A stretch of 64,000 bases of DNA from Stenotrophomonas tumulicola (GCF_014117215.1 NZ_JACGXS010000007.1:62001-126000); one strand, 5' to 3'; counted from the stretch's first letter, positions 50,011 to 60,536 are shown. The notes: generated by a model not told the origin, from the sequence alone. A program made the numbers and translations.

Positions 50011-51153
50011 CTATTCCCGCAGCGCCACGCCGTGCGTCAGGGTTTCCCACAGGAAGTGGAAATCACCGTGACTGGGCCGATGCCCTGCAAGCCAGCGTTG
50101 GGTATGGGGAAGTGCCTGGCCCATTCGACCGGCGAAATGGCTGTAGCCAAGCTCCATCGTGCCACGCACGTCCGATACCAGCTTGCCTTTGCAGAGCCAT
50201 GCCGGAACGCTGTCCCGCCCCAGCATGTCGGTATGGAATTCCATTGCCGCAACCAGTCGTTCACCTTCGCTGGCATAGAGATCTCCATCCTGCAGGCGAT
50301 TGGTTTCTGCCGCATTGAGATAGGCGGCCACGCCATAGGCGGTGTGCTCCAGGTCGCGGCAGGTTTCCTCGGCCAGGCCGGCCGCCATGACAGTCTGGCC
50401 GAACCACAGCGTTTCGATGGGGGTATTGCAGCCCCTGCGCGGCTTTGGTCCAGCGCCATCCACCGGCATGTAGACATAAGTGGGCAGGCGGTCTTTCCAG
50501 TCTGCGACTGCCGCTTCGTAGAGGTCGCGCCGGTCGGTGTAGATGCCCAGGTTCATCCGTGCTTCGATGCTGCTTGCATGCCAGTTGCCACCTGGGCACG
50601 GGCCCATGCGCTGGATGTCGGGCAGGTACTGCGCCAGCAGCCAGTCGCCGAACAGCCGGGCGTTCGCCGACGGCCAGACCGTGCTGGCATGGCGGATGAT
50701 CTCCGCCGACCGCGTCCAGAGCTGCGCTGTCCATGAAGCCTGCAGGGGGCCGTTGCTGTTGCTGTGGCCACCGACCAGCGTGGCCGCCCATGCATCCATG
50801 ATCTGCATGGACTTGCGGGCATGTGCTTCATCGCCGAGATAAGCCCAGAGAAGGGCATGGGTATAGGCGGCTTTTGCATCGTCGCGTTCCGGCTTGCAAC
50901 CCATGCTGGGCTTGTCGAAAGAGCCGCATTCGACCCGGGCGAACGGTGTCGGGATGTATGCCAGCGAGGCGAGGGCATCTGCCCGGACGGCCGCCATTGC
51001 CTGCGTCTTGAGCGCATCTCCTGCCGCGAGCGCGTTGCGGGTTGCATCAAGGGCGGCGGCGTCGAGCAGGATGCCGGGATGGCGGAACGCCTGCCCCCTG
51101 GCGAGGAAAGGAAGCGTGGCGAGCAGGGTGAACACGATGGCACGGGCGCGCAT
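50011..51153 (-). CDS. Alginate lyase-family polysaccharide lyase
   Basis: A 380-residue exported protein (signal MRARAIVFTLLATLPFLARG) with an alpha/alpha-toroid of the alginate lyase family (PL5-like). Seen are a likely substrate-cleft stretch SNSNGPLQASWTAQLW, then NWHASSIEARMNLGIY and SHGDFHFLWETL. S. maltophilia is known for PL5 enzymes with broad polyuronate specificity; whether this one has that activity cannot be told from sequence. No alginate biosynthesis genes are near. Confidence 0.72.
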   Translation of the reverse strand: MRARAIVFTLLATLPFLARGQAFRHPGILLDAAALDATRNALAAGDALKTQAMAAVRADALASLAYIPTPFARVECGSFDKPSMGCKPERDDAKAAYTHALLWAYLGDEAHARKSMQIMDAWAATLVGGHSNSNGPLQASWTAQLWTRSAEIIRHASTVWPSANARLFGDWLLAQYLPDIQRMGPCPGGNWHASSIEARMNLGIYTDRRDLYEAAVADWKDRLPTYVYMPVDGAGPKPRRGCNTPIETLWFGQTVMAAGLAEETCRDLEHTAYGVAAYLNAAETNRLQDGDLYASEGERLVAAMEFHTDMLGRDSVPAWLCKGKLVSDVRGTMELGYSHFAGRMGQALPHTQRWLAGHRPSHGDFHFLWETLTHGVALRE

Positions 51154-51293
51154 GGCAGGGCTCCAGAAAACCGAGTCACCACGCTAACGGCTGTGCATGG
51201 CGCGAAGAATCAGGGAACCGCGAACGCATCCGTCGGAGACGGGTTGAGAGGGATGGGCAGGTCGCGGCCGGGTGCCGGAAGAGAACCCAAGGC

Positions 51294-51316
51294 AGCGGGT
51301 CATGGACCCGCTTTAC
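51294..51316 (-). repeat. GTAG REP, AGCGGGTC subtype (GTAA variant)
   Basis: AGCGGGTC/GACCCGCT stem with loop ATG, flanked on the minus strand by GTAA instead of GTAG. Same subtype as 29724-29746. Located between the alginate lyase-like gene and the ABC permease 3' end. Confidence 0.65.
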
Positions 51317-51371
51317 CCTCCAGCCGCCATGACCCGCCAGCCGCGAGCGGCGGCGTCCCCGTTCGACCTGC

Positions 51372-53894
51372 CTACGCTTCGCGCAGTGCCAACGCCGGCG
51401 GCGTATGCAGGATGCGCCGCGTGCCGCACCATCCCGCCAACACGCTCAGCGCCACGCCGCCCGCACCACCCAGCAGCAAGCCCGGCCACGGCGGCAGCAG
51501 TACCAGCTCGAACACCTGGCGCGACACCACCACGCCGATGATCGCCGCTGCGCCGACGGCCAGGATCGCGGCCAGCAGGCCCAGCGCACCGAACTCCACC
51601 AGTACCGCACCACGCAGCTGGCGCCGCGTGGCACCGAGCGTCCGCAGCACGGCACTGTCGTAGCGGCGCTCACCGGCGGTGGACTGCAATGCGGCAAGCA
51701 GCACCAGCACGCCGGCCAACAGGCTGAAACCCATCACCAGCTGGATGGCCTGGGCCACCCGGTCCATCACCTGGCGGACTTCGCTGATCAGGCCGTCGAT
51801 GTCCAGCAACGAAAGATTCGGCAGGTCGCGCACCAGTTGGCCCAGCCCCGCTGCCTTGGCACGCGGCAGGTGGAAGGCGGAGATCAGGTTGTGGGGTGCA
51901 TCGCCGACCGCATTGGCGTTCACCAGCAGGAAGAAATTCACCCGGAAGGTGTTCCATTCCGCCTTGCGGATGCTGGTGATGGTGTAGTCGCGCTGCTGCT
52001 CGCCCACCTGCAGCGTGACCCGGTCCCCGAGCCGCGCGCCATAGCGCTCGGCCCAGCCTTCTTCCACGGATGCTTCGGCCGCGGTGCTGTCCTGGGACCA
52101 GAAACGGCCCTGCAGCAGCTGGTTGGCGGGCGGGAAGGTGGTGCGCCAGCTGAAATTCAACGGACGGTCGCGATCATCCTGTGCATCGCTGGCATCCTGC
52201 GTGGCATTGCCCTGGGCCGAGTCGTCCCGGGTGTCCTCCCCCTGCCGCTGCGGTGTCTGTCCATTGAGCGCCAGCAACCTGCCGGTGGCGAAGGGTTCGA
52301 CACTGGCATCCACCGCGCCCTGCGCGCGCAGGGCGTCCAGCACGGCATCGCGCTGGTCCGGCTGGATGTTCATCAGGAAGTAGTTGGGCGTGTCGGCGGG
52401 CAGGCGGTCGCGCCACTGCTGCAGCAGGCCGGGGCCGACCACGGCCAGGATCAACAGCGAACACAACGATAATGAAAGGCCGACCAGTTGCATGACCGCC
52501 AGCGCGCGGCGGCGGGTCAGGGCTGCCAGCCCCAGCCGCCAGTTGCCGTGCAGCCGATGCTGCAGGCCGCGCACCAGGGCCAGCAGCACGAAGCCACCGC
52601 CCGCGGCCAGCAGGGCCAGCGCAGCCAGCCCACCGAGCACCCACAGCGCCAGCTTGAGGTCACCGGTGACCTGTACGGTCAGTGCCAGGCTGGCCAGCAG
52701 CGCGCCGGCATACACCAGCAGCGAGGTCGGTGGCAGCGTGGCGAAGCTGCGGTTGAGCACGCGCATGGGCGGTACGTTGCGCAGGCGCAGCAGCGGCGGA
52801 AGACCGAAGCCGATCAGCAGCAACAGGCCGATGCCGGCACCGGTCAGGGCCGGGGTAGCCTGGGGGAGAGGCAGCCGCTGCGGCACCAGGCCACCGAGGA
52901 TCTGCACCAGCCCTTCCTGTGCGGCCATGCCAATCAGCACGCCGACCAGGCACGCGGGAATGGCCAGCAACAGCAACTGCAGTGCAAGCCCGGCGAGGAT
53001 GTCGCGCTGGCGCGCGCCGAGGCAACGCAGTACGGCGACCTGGTCGATCCGCTGCAAGGCGAAGCGGTTGGCGGCCAGCGCCGTGGCTACGCCGGACAGC
53101 AGCACGGCCAGCAGGGCGCTCAGGCCGAGGAAACGACCGGCCAGCTGGAACGATTCGCGTACACCGCGCTGGGTATCGCCCAGCCCGACCAGTCGCAGGC
53201 CCTGCGCGCGCGGTTGCAGCCATTGGCGGAAGCCGGCGATGGCCTCCGGTTCACCCGCGAACATCATCCGGTAGCTGATGCGGCTGCCGGGATCCAGCAG
53301 GCCGGTGCCCTCGACATCGGCGCGGTTGACCAGCAGGGTGGGGGAAAGGGTCAGCAGTTCACTGGAGGTGTCCGGCTCGGATTCGATGCTGCCCGCGATG
53401 CGCAGGGTGCCGGCAGCGAACTCGAGCTCGTCGCCCACGCGCAGGTCCAGTGCCTGCAGCAGGCGCGGATCGGCCCAGGCCTGGCCTGGCGCCGGGGCAA
53501 CAGCGGCGTCATCCACCGCCGCGCCATCGGCCAGCCGCACGCGCAGCTGCCCGCGCAACGGATAACCGGCCTCCACGGCCTTGATGGTGGCCATCTGGCT
53601 GGCCTCGCCGTGGAACAGCACGCTGCCGAACGCCGCGATGCGCGTGCTGCGCAGCCCACGCTGGGTGGCCTCGGCAGCGAATTCCGACGGCGCTTCGGCG
53701 CGTCCGCTGACGCCCAGGTCGCCGCCGAGCATCTCGGCGGTGCTGTTGGCCAGCGCCAGGTTGACGCGGTCCACCAGCGTGCCGACGGCGGTCATCACTG
53801 CCACGCCCAGCACCAGCGCGGCAAATACGGTCAGCAGGTCGCCGGCAAGTGCCTCGCGGCGCAGCGAGCGCAGTGCGTGCCGCAGCAGGTTCAT
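51372..53894 (-). CDS. ybbP: FtsX-like ABC transporter permease (YbbP)
   Basis: An 840-residue inner-membrane permease of the MacB/FtsX superfamily. It has an N-terminal membrane segment ([15 protein letters not shown]), a large periplasmic domain, a central cluster of membrane segments, a second periplasmic domain and a C-terminal cluster. That two-FtsX-domain plan and its position beside tesA match E. coli YbbP. Its ATG overlaps the ATPase stop. The exported substrate is unknown; a role in envelope lipid or protein release is possible. Confidence 0.85.
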   Translation of the reverse strand: MNLLRHALRSLRREALAGDLLTVFAALVLGVAVMTAVGTLVDRVNLALANSTAEMLGGDLGVSGRAEAPSEFAAEATQRGLRSTRIAAFGSVLFHGEASQMATIKAVEAGYPLRGQLRVRLADGAAVDDAAVAPAPGQAWADPRLLQALDLRVGDELEFAAGTLRIAGSIESEPDTSSELLTLSPTLLVNRADVEGTGLLDPGSRISYRMMFAGEPEAIAGFRQWLQPRAQGLRLVGLGDTQRGVRESFQLAGRFLGLSALLAVLLSGVATALAANRFALQRIDQVAVLRCLGARQRDILAGLALQLLLLAIPACLVGVLIGMAAQEGLVQILGGLVPQRLPLPQATPALTGAGIGLLLLIGFGLPPLLRLRNVPPMRVLNRSFATLPPTSLLVYAGALLASLALTVQVTGDLKLALWVLGGLAALALLAAGGGFVLLALVRGLQHRLHGNWRLGLAALTRRRALAVMQLVGLSLSLCSLLILAVVGPGLLQQWRDRLPADTPNYFLMNIQPDQRDAVLDALRAQGAVDASVEPFATGRLLALNGQTPQRQGEDTRDDSAQGNATQDASDAQDDRDRPLNFSWRTTFPPANQLLQGRFWSQDSTAAEASVEEGWAERYGARLGDRVTLQVGEQQRDYTITSIRKAEWNTFRVNFFLLVNANAVGDAPHNLISAFHLPRAKAAGLGQLVRDLPNLSLLDIDGLISEVRQVMDRVAQAIQLVMGFSLLAGVLVLLAALQSTAGERRYDSAVLRTLGATRRQLRGAVLVEFGALGLLAAILAVGAAAIIGVVVSRQVFELVLLPPWPGLLLGGAGGVALSVLAGWCGTRRILHTPPALALREA

Positions 53895-54601
53895 GCGCTG
53901 GCCTCGTGCGCGACCTGCTGCAGGCGTCCGTTGTCGATGCGGTGGATGTGCTGGCAGCGCTGCGCCAGGCGCAGGTCGTGGGTGACCAGCACCAGGGTGG
54001 TGGCGCTGTCGGCATTGAGCGCGAACAACAGGTCGCTGATGTGCTGGCCGGTGGCCTGGTCCAGTGATCCGGTCGGTTCGTCGGCGAACAGGATGCGTGG
54101 GCGGGTGACGAAGGCACGCGCCAGCGCGACCCGCTGCTGTTCGCCACCGGACAACTGCCGCGGGTAATGGCGCGCACGATGGGACAGGCCTACGGCAGCC
54201 AACACGTCGTCTACCCGCGCCGGGTCCTCGCGTCCGGCCAGTTCCAGCGGCAGCGCGACGTTTTCGGCGGCGGTGAGCGCGGGCAGCAGGTGGAAACTCT
54301 GGAACACGAAGCCGACTTCGCGTGCACGCAGTTGCGCGCGCGCCTCTTCATCCAGCGTGCCGAGCACGCTGCCGGCCAGGGTGATGCTGCCGCGGCTGGG
54401 CAGGTCCAGGCCGGCCAGCAGGCCGAGCAGGGTGGTCTTGCCGGAACCGGAGGCGCCGACGATGGCGACCGACGTCCCTTCATGGACGGTCATGCTGATG
54501 TTGTCCAGTATGTGGACTTCACCCTCCGGGCCATGCACGGATTTGCCGACCTGGTCGACGGCGATGGCGACGGGCGCGCTGCGGGGGGACAGGCTGTCGA
54601 T
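53891..54601 (-). CDS. ybbA: ABC transporter ATP-binding protein (YbbA)
   Basis: ATPase partner of the FtsX-like permease. Walker A is GASGSGKTT, signature [14 protein letters not shown], Walker [10 protein letters not shown] and H-loop VTHD. The start is uncertain. The domain needs the strand [10 protein letters not shown], so the GTG at 54538 is too late, yet no ATG, GTG or TTG lies further upstream in frame. An ATC at 54601 has GGAG seven bases before it, and a CTG lies at 54592. A non-standard start is likely. The 5' end faces tesA head to head. Confidence 0.82.
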   Translation of the reverse strand: MDSLSPRSAPVAIAVDQVGKSVHGPEGEVHILDNISMTVHEGTSVAIVGASGSGKTTLLGLLAGLDLPSRGSITLAGSVLGTLDEEARAQLRAREVGFVFQSFHLLPALTAAENVALPLELAGREDPARVDDVLAAVGLSHRARHYPRQLSGGEQQRVALARAFVTRPRILFADEPTGSLDQATGQHISDLLFALNADSATTLVLVTHDLRLAQRCQHIHRIDNGRLQQVAHEASA

Positions 54602-54613
54602 GAGGAGACTCCA

Positions 54614-55258
54614 ATGCGCGTTACAGGACGGAACCGGCCATGGGGCCGGATGGGGATGCTGCTGGCATGGTTGCTGCTGCTGCCGGTGCTGGCCTGTGCC
54701 AAAGGTCAAGCAACGACGGTACTGGTGCTGGGAGACAGCCTCAGCGCTGCCCACAATATCCCGGCCGGAAGCGGCTGGGTGGACCTGCTGGACAAGCGGC
54801 TCAGCGCCCGTTCGGGCTCGCCCGCGCGGGTGGTCAACGCCAGCATGAGCGGGGAAACCACGGCAGGTGCGGCCACCCGGCTGCCGGGGCTGCTGGCGCG
54901 CGAGAAGCCAGGCGTGGTGGTGATCGCGCTGGGGGGCAACGATGCCCTGCGCGGGCTTACCCCGGCGCAGATCCGTGGCAACCTGGAGAAGATGATCCTG
55001 GCCAGCCGCCAGGGCGGGGCGAAGGTGCTGATGCTGGGGATCGACGTGCCGCCCAACTACGGCGCGGCCTACCGGCAACGCCTGGCGGCGGTGTATCGCG
55101 CGCTGGCCGACCAGTACGACGTGCCGCTGCTGCCCTTCCTGCTGGAGGGCGTGGCGCTGCAGCCGGGGATGATGCAGGCCGACGGCCTGCACCCGACCGC
55201 GCAGGCGCAGCCGAAGGTGCTGGCCAATGTCTGGCCCCTGCTGCAGCCGTTGTTGTGA
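54614..55258 (+). CDS. tesA: Acyl-CoA thioesterase I / lysophospholipase (TesA)
   Basis: A 214-residue periplasmic SGNH hydrolase that cleaves acyl thioesters and lysophospholipids. It has a signal peptide ([14 protein letters not shown]), block [10 protein letters not shown] with the catalytic Ser, block [11 protein letters not shown] and block V DGLHPTA with Asp and His. GAGGAG sits just upstream of the ATG. The arrangement, divergent from ybbA-ybbP, is that of E. coli. Confidence 0.92.
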   Translation: MRVTGRNRPWGRMGMLLAWLLLLPVLACAKGQATTVLVLGDSLSAAHNIPAGSGWVDLLDKRLSARSGSPARVVNASMSGETTAGAATRLPGLLAREKPGVVVIALGGNDALRGLTPAQIRGNLEKMILASRQGGAKVLMLGIDVPPNYGAAYRQRLAAVYRALADQYDVPLLPFLLEGVALQPGMMQADGLHPTAQAQPKVLANVWPLLQPLL

Positions 55259-55346
55259 CGGGTACGCGCAACGCTTGATTCCACTTCACATCGCGTGCAC
55301 CGTCGATGCGGCATGTTTCACAAAGCTGAAGATTAGAGGGAAGATC

Positions 55347-56060
55347 ATGCGTCAGACGAAGGAAACCTCCGGCCTTGTTCTGGTGGTCGAGGACAACCGC
55401 AATATCTCCGAGATGATCGGCGAGTATCTGGAAGGCCGTGGTTTCGAGGTCGATTACGCCCAGGATGGCCTGGACGGGTATCGGTTGGCGGCAGAGAACA
55501 GCTACGACGTGGTCGTGCTGGACCTGATGCTGCCGCGCCTGGATGGAATCGAGGTCTGCCGCCGCCTGCGCAACGATGCACGCAAGTCGACCCCGGTGTT
55601 GATGCTGACGGCACGCGATACCCTGGATGACAAGCTCACCGGCCTTGGATTCGGTGCCGATGATTACCTGACCAAGCCCTTCGCGATCCAGGAGCTGGAA
55701 GCGCGGCTGCGTGCCCTGATCCGTCGCGAACGCCGGCAGGTGGGTTCGGAAGTGCTCAAGGTCGCCGACCTGGTGCTGGATCCGGTCAGCATGCGGGCCA
55801 CCCGCGCCGGTACCGAGCTGCAACTGTCGCCGATCGGCTTGCGGCTGCTCACCATATTGATGCGCGAGTCGCCGCGGGTGGTGACCCGGCAGGAGATCGA
55901 GCGCGAGATATGGGGCAATGGCCTGCCCGATTCGGATACCCTGCGCAGCCACCTGTACAACCTGCGCAAGATCATCGACAAGCCATTCGACCGGCCCCTG
56001 CTGCACACGGTGCAGAGTGCCGGTTACCGGATCGCGGATATCGCCCAGCCGATGGGCTGA
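55347..56060 (+). CDS. OmpR-family response regulator
   Basis: A 237-residue regulator: receiver domain with VVEDNRNISEMIG, phospho-acceptor Asp in VVLDLMLPRLDG (about residue 60) and DDYLTKPF, then a winged-helix domain with VVTRQEIEREIWG and HLYNLRKIIDKPFDR. The ATG at 55347 has AGAGGGAA upstream. It precedes its kinase by 105 bases. Target genes are not evident. Confidence 0.92.
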   Translation: MRQTKETSGLVLVVEDNRNISEMIGEYLEGRGFEVDYAQDGLDGYRLAAENSYDVVVLDLMLPRLDGIEVCRRLRNDARKSTPVLMLTARDTLDDKLTGLGFGADDYLTKPFAIQELEARLRALIRRERRQVGSEVLKVADLVLDPVSMRATRAGTELQLSPIGLRLLTILMRESPRVVTRQEIEREIWGNGLPDSDTLRSHLYNLRKIIDKPFDRPLLHTVQSAGYRIADIAQPMG

Positions 56061-56165
56061 CCCGACGCGCGTGCCCTGTGCAGGCTGCTTGCCATGCCTG
56101 CACAGGCGCCTGACGCACTGGCTGCCTATACTCGGCGCGGCCATTTCCCGTAGTGACCCCGCCTG

Positions 56166-57437
56166 ATGCCGCACGGCCTGCCGCGCAAGATCCGAATCGC
56201 CTTCATCCTGCAGGCCGTGCTGGCCAGCCTTGGAGTACTGCTGGGGGCATGGCTGGTGTCGCTGGTGATCAAGCACAGCCTGGTCAGCGTGGCATTGCGC
56301 GAGGAAGCGGCCTATTTCTGGACGCTGCATGATGCCTCGCCGACCCAGCCACCCCCCAATACCCGCAATATCCGCGGCTATCTGCTGGAAACAGGGCGCT
56401 CCAGCCTGAACCTGCCGGCCAACCTGCGGGAACTTGCACCGGGCTTCCACGAACTGCCCGGCGATGACCAGCTGGTGTGGGTGGATGCACAACCACAGGG
56501 ACGGTTGTACCTGGTGTTCCTGCGTTCGCGTGCGGAGATGCTGGCGGTCTGGTTCGGCATCGTGCCGGTGCTGTTGACCCTGCTGGCTGTCTACGGTGCC
56601 ACCTGGGTGACCTACCGCGCGTCCAATCGGCTGGTTTCGCCGGTGAACTGGCTGGCCCGGCGCGTGTCGCGCTGGGACCCGGTGCACCCCCAGGCCAGCG
56701 ACCTGGATCCAGACAAGCTGCCCGCCGACATGCAGGGCGAGACGCGGCAATTGGCCGCGGCCCTGCATTCGCTGGCGAGCCGGGTGACCGAGAACGTGGC
56801 CCGCGAGCGCAACTTCACCCGTGATGCCAGCCATGAGCTGCGTACGCCGCTGACCGTCATCCGCGTGGCCAGCGACATGGCGCTGGCCGACGAAACCGCT
56901 TCACCACGCCAGCAGCGCAGCCTGCACCGCATCCAGCGCGCGGGCCGGGACATGGAGGCGGTGATCGATGCCTTCCTGATCCTGGCGCGCGAAGCCGACG
57001 TCGAGCCGCAGCTGGAAATGTTCGACGTCACCGAGATCGTGCGCTATGAAGTGGACACGGCAGCCGAGCTGCTGACCGACCGCCCCGTGCATGTCGAACT
57101 GCACGGCGTCGAGGGCGTGGAACTGCACGGGCCGCCGCGGGTCCTGCAGGTGGTGGTCAGCAACCTGGTGCGCAATGCATGCAACTACACCGATGAAGGC
57201 AGGGTGGACGTATACGTTGAACACGACCGCGTGCGTGTACGCGACACCGGCATCGGCATGTCCGCCCAGGCACTGGCACGGGCATTCGAGCCGTTCTACC
57301 GTGCCGAGCCGGAGCGTCCACAGGGCACCGGCCTGGGCCTGTCGATCGTCCGCCGCCTGTGCAAGCGCTTCGGCTGGACGGTGACCTTGACCAGCGAGCC
57401 CGGGCAAGGCACCGAAGCCACCGTCATCTTCCGGTAG
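56166..57437 (+). CDS. Sensor histidine kinase
   Basis: A 423-residue membrane kinase. It has two hydrophobic segments (about 10-35 and 120-145) around a periplasmic sensor of about 85 residues, a HAMP-like linker, the H-box RDASHELRTPLTVIR, an N-box (VSNLVRNACNYT) and GTGLGLSIVRRL. It pairs with the OmpR-type regulator upstream. The sensed signal is unknown; the short Pro-rich sensor loop is not a recognised domain. Confidence 0.9.
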   Translation: MPHGLPRKIRIAFILQAVLASLGVLLGAWLVSLVIKHSLVSVALREEAAYFWTLHDASPTQPPPNTRNIRGYLLETGRSSLNLPANLRELAPGFHELPGDDQLVWVDAQPQGRLYLVFLRSRAEMLAVWFGIVPVLLTLLAVYGATWVTYRASNRLVSPVNWLARRVSRWDPVHPQASDLDPDKLPADMQGETRQLAAALHSLASRVTENVARERNFTRDASHELRTPLTVIRVASDMALADETASPRQQRSLHRIQRAGRDMEAVIDAFLILAREADVEPQLEMFDVTEIVRYEVDTAAELLTDRPVHVELHGVEGVELHGPPRVLQVVVSNLVRNACNYTDEGRVDVYVEHDRVRVRDTGIGMSAQALARAFEPFYRAEPERPQGTGLGLSIVRRLCKRFGWTVTLTSEPGQGTEATVIFR

Positions 57438-57533
57438 ATACCGTCTCGCCCTGATCCGTGCAAGGGCGGGTCGAGTGGGTGGACCCCGCACAGCCTCCCC
57501 GCCCGGCCTTCGACAGGCCATGCACCCCTCGAC

Positions 57534-57556
57534 GTAGCGCCGGGCCATGCCCGGCG
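57534..57556 (+). repeat. GTAG REP element
   Basis: GTAGCGCCGGGCCATGCC followed by CGGCG, perfect copy, between the kinase and the convergent GDSL hydrolase gene. Confidence 0.85.
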
Positions 57557-57601
57557 GAAGTTGGTGACGAACCCTCTCGTCACCCTCCTGTTGCGCGGCC
57601 G

Positions 57602-58306
57602 TCAGTCGCAGGAAACCTTCGGCGCCACCACCCGCGTCCAGATCGCGTATCCGGCTGCGGTCATATGCAGCATGTCCTGCTGGAACAGCTTCGGATCGGG
57701 CTGTCCATCCGCGCCAAGCATGGGCGTATGGACATCGACGTAGCCGGTGTTCGGCAGCTTCGCCAAGGCGTCCCGGACCATCGTGTTGGCTTCGTTGATT
57801 CCCGCAAGCAGATGCGCGCGCGACGGGCTGGGCTTGATCGACAGATATTCCACCGTGGTGTCCGGCAGGTCCTTGTGCACGCGCTGCACGAAGGCGAGCA
57901 CGTCATCGCGCACCTGTACCGGCGTGCGTCCGCTGTTGAGATCGTTGTCGCCGGCATACAGGAACACCTTGCAGGGCGCATACGGGACCAGGATGCGGTC
58001 GGCGTAGTAGGTGCTGTCACGCACTTCCGATCCGCCGAAGCCGCGGTTGAAGACCGGCTTGCCGGGGAAATCCTGCGCCAGTGATTCCCACATGCGGATG
58101 GACGAACTGCCGATGAACTCGATGCCGCCACGCGGCGGCGGCTGGGCCTGGTCGTGGCTGGCGAAGGTTTCCATGTCGTCGGCCCAGGCGGTGTTGGATA
58201 CCTGGGCGGGCACCAGGGGGGCAGGCGGGGCCAGGGCATGGGCGATGCCGATGGTGGACAGGCCCATGGCCATGGCGAGCAGGATGCGACGGTGGCGTGG
58301 TTTCAT
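57602..58306 (-). CDS. Exported GDSL/SGNH-family hydrolase
   Basis: A 234-residue protein from ATG 58306 with a signal peptide (ILLAMAMGLSTIGIAHA). SGNH blocks are present: FIGSSSIRMW with the Ser, a Gly in FNRGFGGSE, the Asn in GDNDL and DMLHMTAAGY with Asp and His. Likely an esterase or acetyl-hydrolase of the envelope; substrate not evident. GGAG precedes the ATG; the longer open frame to 58417 lacks a signal at its start. Confidence 0.8.
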   Translation of the reverse strand: MKPRHRRILLAMAMGLSTIGIAHALAPPAPLVPAQVSNTAWADDMETFASHDQAQPPPRGGIEFIGSSSIRMWESLAQDFPGKPVFNRGFGGSEVRDSTYYADRILVPYAPCKVFLYAGDNDLNSGRTPVQVRDDVLAFVQRVHKDLPDTTVEYLSIKPSPSRAHLLAGINEANTMVRDALAKLPNTGYVDVHTPMLGADGQPDPKLFQQDMLHMTAAGYAIWTRVVAPKVSCD

Positions 58307-58504
58307 CGAGGACTCCAGCGGGTTGCAGCCTTGCATGATAGCGGCGGCGCGGGCCCTGTCAGCCACCGGTCGGGTGTGCTGGGCGGCCTTATGGCAAAAT
58401 GGGTGCCTGCTGCCCATCCTGGCCTTTCATGACCGTCCGCTTCCTGTCCCGGTGGTTGCCTCGTCGCGACCCTGTCATCCGCGCCACCACCGGAAACCTG
58501 CCGC

Positions 58505-58885
58505 ATGGCTGACCAGTTCGGGCATATGCCACGTGGGCCGCGCCGCATCCTGCAGGCTGCGCGCTGGTCTTGGCAGGGCCTGCGCGCGGCCTGGCTGCAT
58601 GAATCATCGTTCCGCCTGGAGGCCTGGCTGCTGGTGGTGCTGGCACCGCTGGCCCTGTGGCTTGGCGACACACCGGTGGAGCGGGTGCTGCTGATCGCCC
58701 CGTTGTTGATGGTGCTGGCGATGGAACTGCTGAATTCCGCCATCGAGGCCGTGATCGAACGCTATGGCAGCGAGATCCACGAACTGGCCGGCCGGGCCAA
58801 GGACATGGGCTCGGCGGCGGTATTCGTGCTGATGATGAATGTCCTGCTGTGCTGGGGCCTGATTCTCGTCCCTCGATTGTTCTAG
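58505..58885 (+). CDS. dgkA: Diacylglycerol kinase DgkA
   Basis: A 126-residue integral membrane kinase with three membrane segments that recycles diacylglycerol to phosphatidic acid. The conserved block is plain: HESSFRLEAWL, ELLNSAIEAVIER and SEIHELAGRAKDMGSAAV, which holds the catalytic Glu and nucleotide residues. It ends 47 bases before terC on the same strand. Confidence 0.95.
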   Translation: MADQFGHMPRGPRRILQAARWSWQGLRAAWLHESSFRLEAWLLVVLAPLALWLGDTPVERVLLIAPLLMVLAMELLNSAIEAVIERYGSEIHELAGRAKDMGSAAVFVLMMNVLLCWGLILVPRLF

Positions 58886-58932
58886 GCCCCGTTGCCGCGT
58901 CACCTTCCCCTGCCTTTGCGAAGACTTCCCCC

Positions 58933-59682
58933 ATGTTTCTTGAACTTCTTTCCGATCCGAACGTCTGGTTGACCCTGCTTACGCTCAGTGCGCTGGAAAT
59001 CGTGCTCGGCATCGACAACCTGGTGTTCATCTCCATCGCGGTCAGCAAGCTGCCCGAGGAGCGCCGCCCGTTCGCCCGCAAGCTGGGCATCGCCGTGGCC
59101 TGCATCACGCGGATCGCGCTGCTGGTGTCGCTGGCCTACCTGGCGCACATGCAGGCCAACCTGTTCAACGTGGCCGGCATGGGCATTTCCATCCGCGACC
59201 TGGTATTGATCGTTGGCGGCCTGTTCCTGCTCATCAAGGGCGGCATGGAGATCCGTGAGCTGATCACCGGCGGTGAGGATGAAGATCCGACCACGACCAA
59301 GGCCTCGGCGGTGTTCGGCATGGTGATCGCGCAGATCGCGGTCATCGACATCGTGTTCTCGCTGGATTCGGTGATCACGGCGGTCGGCATCGCCGAGCAC
59401 ATTCCGGTGATGGTGGCGGCGATCCTGCTGTCGGTGGCGGTAATGCTGCTGGCGGCCAATCCGCTGGGCCGTTTCATCGATGCCAACCCGACGGTGAAGA
59501 TGCTGGCACTGGCCTTCATCCTGTTGATCGGCGTGGTGCTGGTCCTGGATGGACTGGACGTGCACGTGCCCAAGCCCTACATCTACGCCGCAATGGGTTT
59601 CTCGGTGCTGGTGGAATGGCTGAACCTGCTGATGCGCCGTCGTGCGCTGGCACATCACGTGCCGGGTGCCGGCAACTGGTGA
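58933..59682 (+). CDS. TerC family membrane protein
   Basis: A 249-residue protein with seven or so membrane segments of the TerC/Alx family (LEIVLGIDNLVFI and DIVFSLDSVITAVG, each with conserved acids in the membrane). Family members take part in manganese export or metal loading of exported enzymes. The start at 58933 is preferred over extensions that overlap dgkA. No manganese riboswitch is visible in the 47-base gap upstream. Confidence 0.88.
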   Translation: MFLELLSDPNVWLTLLTLSALEIVLGIDNLVFISIAVSKLPEERRPFARKLGIAVACITRIALLVSLAYLAHMQANLFNVAGMGISIRDLVLIVGGLFLLIKGGMEIRELITGGEDEDPTTTKASAVFGMVIAQIAVIDIVFSLDSVITAVGIAEHIPVMVAAILLSVAVMLLAANPLGRFIDANPTVKMLALAFILLIGVVLVLDGLDVHVPKPYIYAAMGFSVLVEWLNLLMRRRALAHHVPGAGNW

Positions 59683-59710
59683 TGTTGCGGCGGGGGGCCA
59701 CGCGTCTTCG

Positions 59711-59786
59711 GTAGCGCCGACCCATGGTCGGCGGCTTTGGGGGGATGGGGCCTGATGGTTTCCGCCGGGCATGGCTCGGCGCTGCC
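59711..59786. repeat. Inverted REP pair
   Basis: Forward GTAGCGCCGACCCATGGTCGGCG (59711-59733) and reverse CCGCCGGGCATGGCTCGGCG (59763-59782) between terC and lemA. The two arms differ in stem sequence, so each folds alone better than together. Confidence 0.75.
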
Positions 59787-59903
59787 GCCTTTCTCCTTCT
59801 CATGCCGCAGCCACCCAGGGGTTTCACCCGTTCGATCACCCCTTCGCCCCATTCACCGCAAACATGGCATGCTCGGCTTCCCGAACCTCACCGGAGCCCG
59901 GCC

Positions 59904-60533
59904 ATGCGCCTGCTGACCCGCCTGATTCCCCTGCTCCTGCTGGCTTCCCTGTTGTCCGGCTGCGGCTATAACGCCATCCAGCAGAAGGACGAGGCAGTCA
60001 AGGCCAGCTGGTCCGAAGTGCTGAACCAGTACAAGCGCCGTGCCGACCTGGTGCCGAACCTGGTCAATACCGTGCAGGGCTTCGCCAACCAGGAACGCCA
60101 GGTGCTGACCGAGGTCACCAATGCGCGCGCGCGCGTCGGCCAGGTGAACGTCAATGCCGACGACGAAGCGTCGCTGCGGCAGTTCCAGCAGGCCCAGGGC
60201 GAGCTGGGCAGCGCGCTGTCGCGGTTGCTGGTGGTGACCGAGAACTACCCGGTGCTGAAGTCCGACGCCAACTTCCGCGACCTGCAGGCGCAGCTGGAAG
60301 GGACGGAAAACCGCATCACCGTGGCCCGTGGCCGCTACATCCAGCAGGTCCAGGATTACAACACCTTCATCCGCTCCTTCCCGCAGGTGGTCACCGCGAA
60401 GATCTTCGGCTACCAGGCCAAACCGAACTTCACGGTGGAAAACGAAGCGCAGATATCCAATGCACCGGAAGTGAACTTCGGCAACGGCGCTCCCGCAGCT
60501 GCCCCCCAGCAGCCGCCGCAACCAGGCAACTGA
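59904..60533 (+). CDS. LemA family lipoprotein
   Basis: A 209-residue LemA-family protein with a lipoprotein signal ending LLSGC, so it should be processed by Lgt, encoded 1.4 kb downstream. The helical core is typical (AVKASWSEVLNQYKRRADL, VPNLVNTVQGFA, ENYPVLKSDANFRDLQ). LemA proteins occur with TPM-domain proteins, as here, and act at the envelope in ways still unclear. GGAG precedes the ATG at 59904. Confidence 0.9.
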   Translation: MRLLTRLIPLLLLASLLSGCGYNAIQQKDEAVKASWSEVLNQYKRRADLVPNLVNTVQGFANQERQVLTEVTNARARVGQVNVNADDEASLRQFQQAQGELGSALSRLLVVTENYPVLKSDANFRDLQAQLEGTENRITVARGRYIQQVQDYNTFIRSFPQVVTAKIFGYQAKPNFTVENEAQISNAPEVNFGNGAPAAAPQQPPQPGN

Positions 60534-60536
60534 TCG

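Noticed and set aside
58886..58932. Gap before terC considered for a manganese (yybP-ykoY) riboswitch
   Set aside because: Only 47 bases and none of the conserved loop sequences are present.
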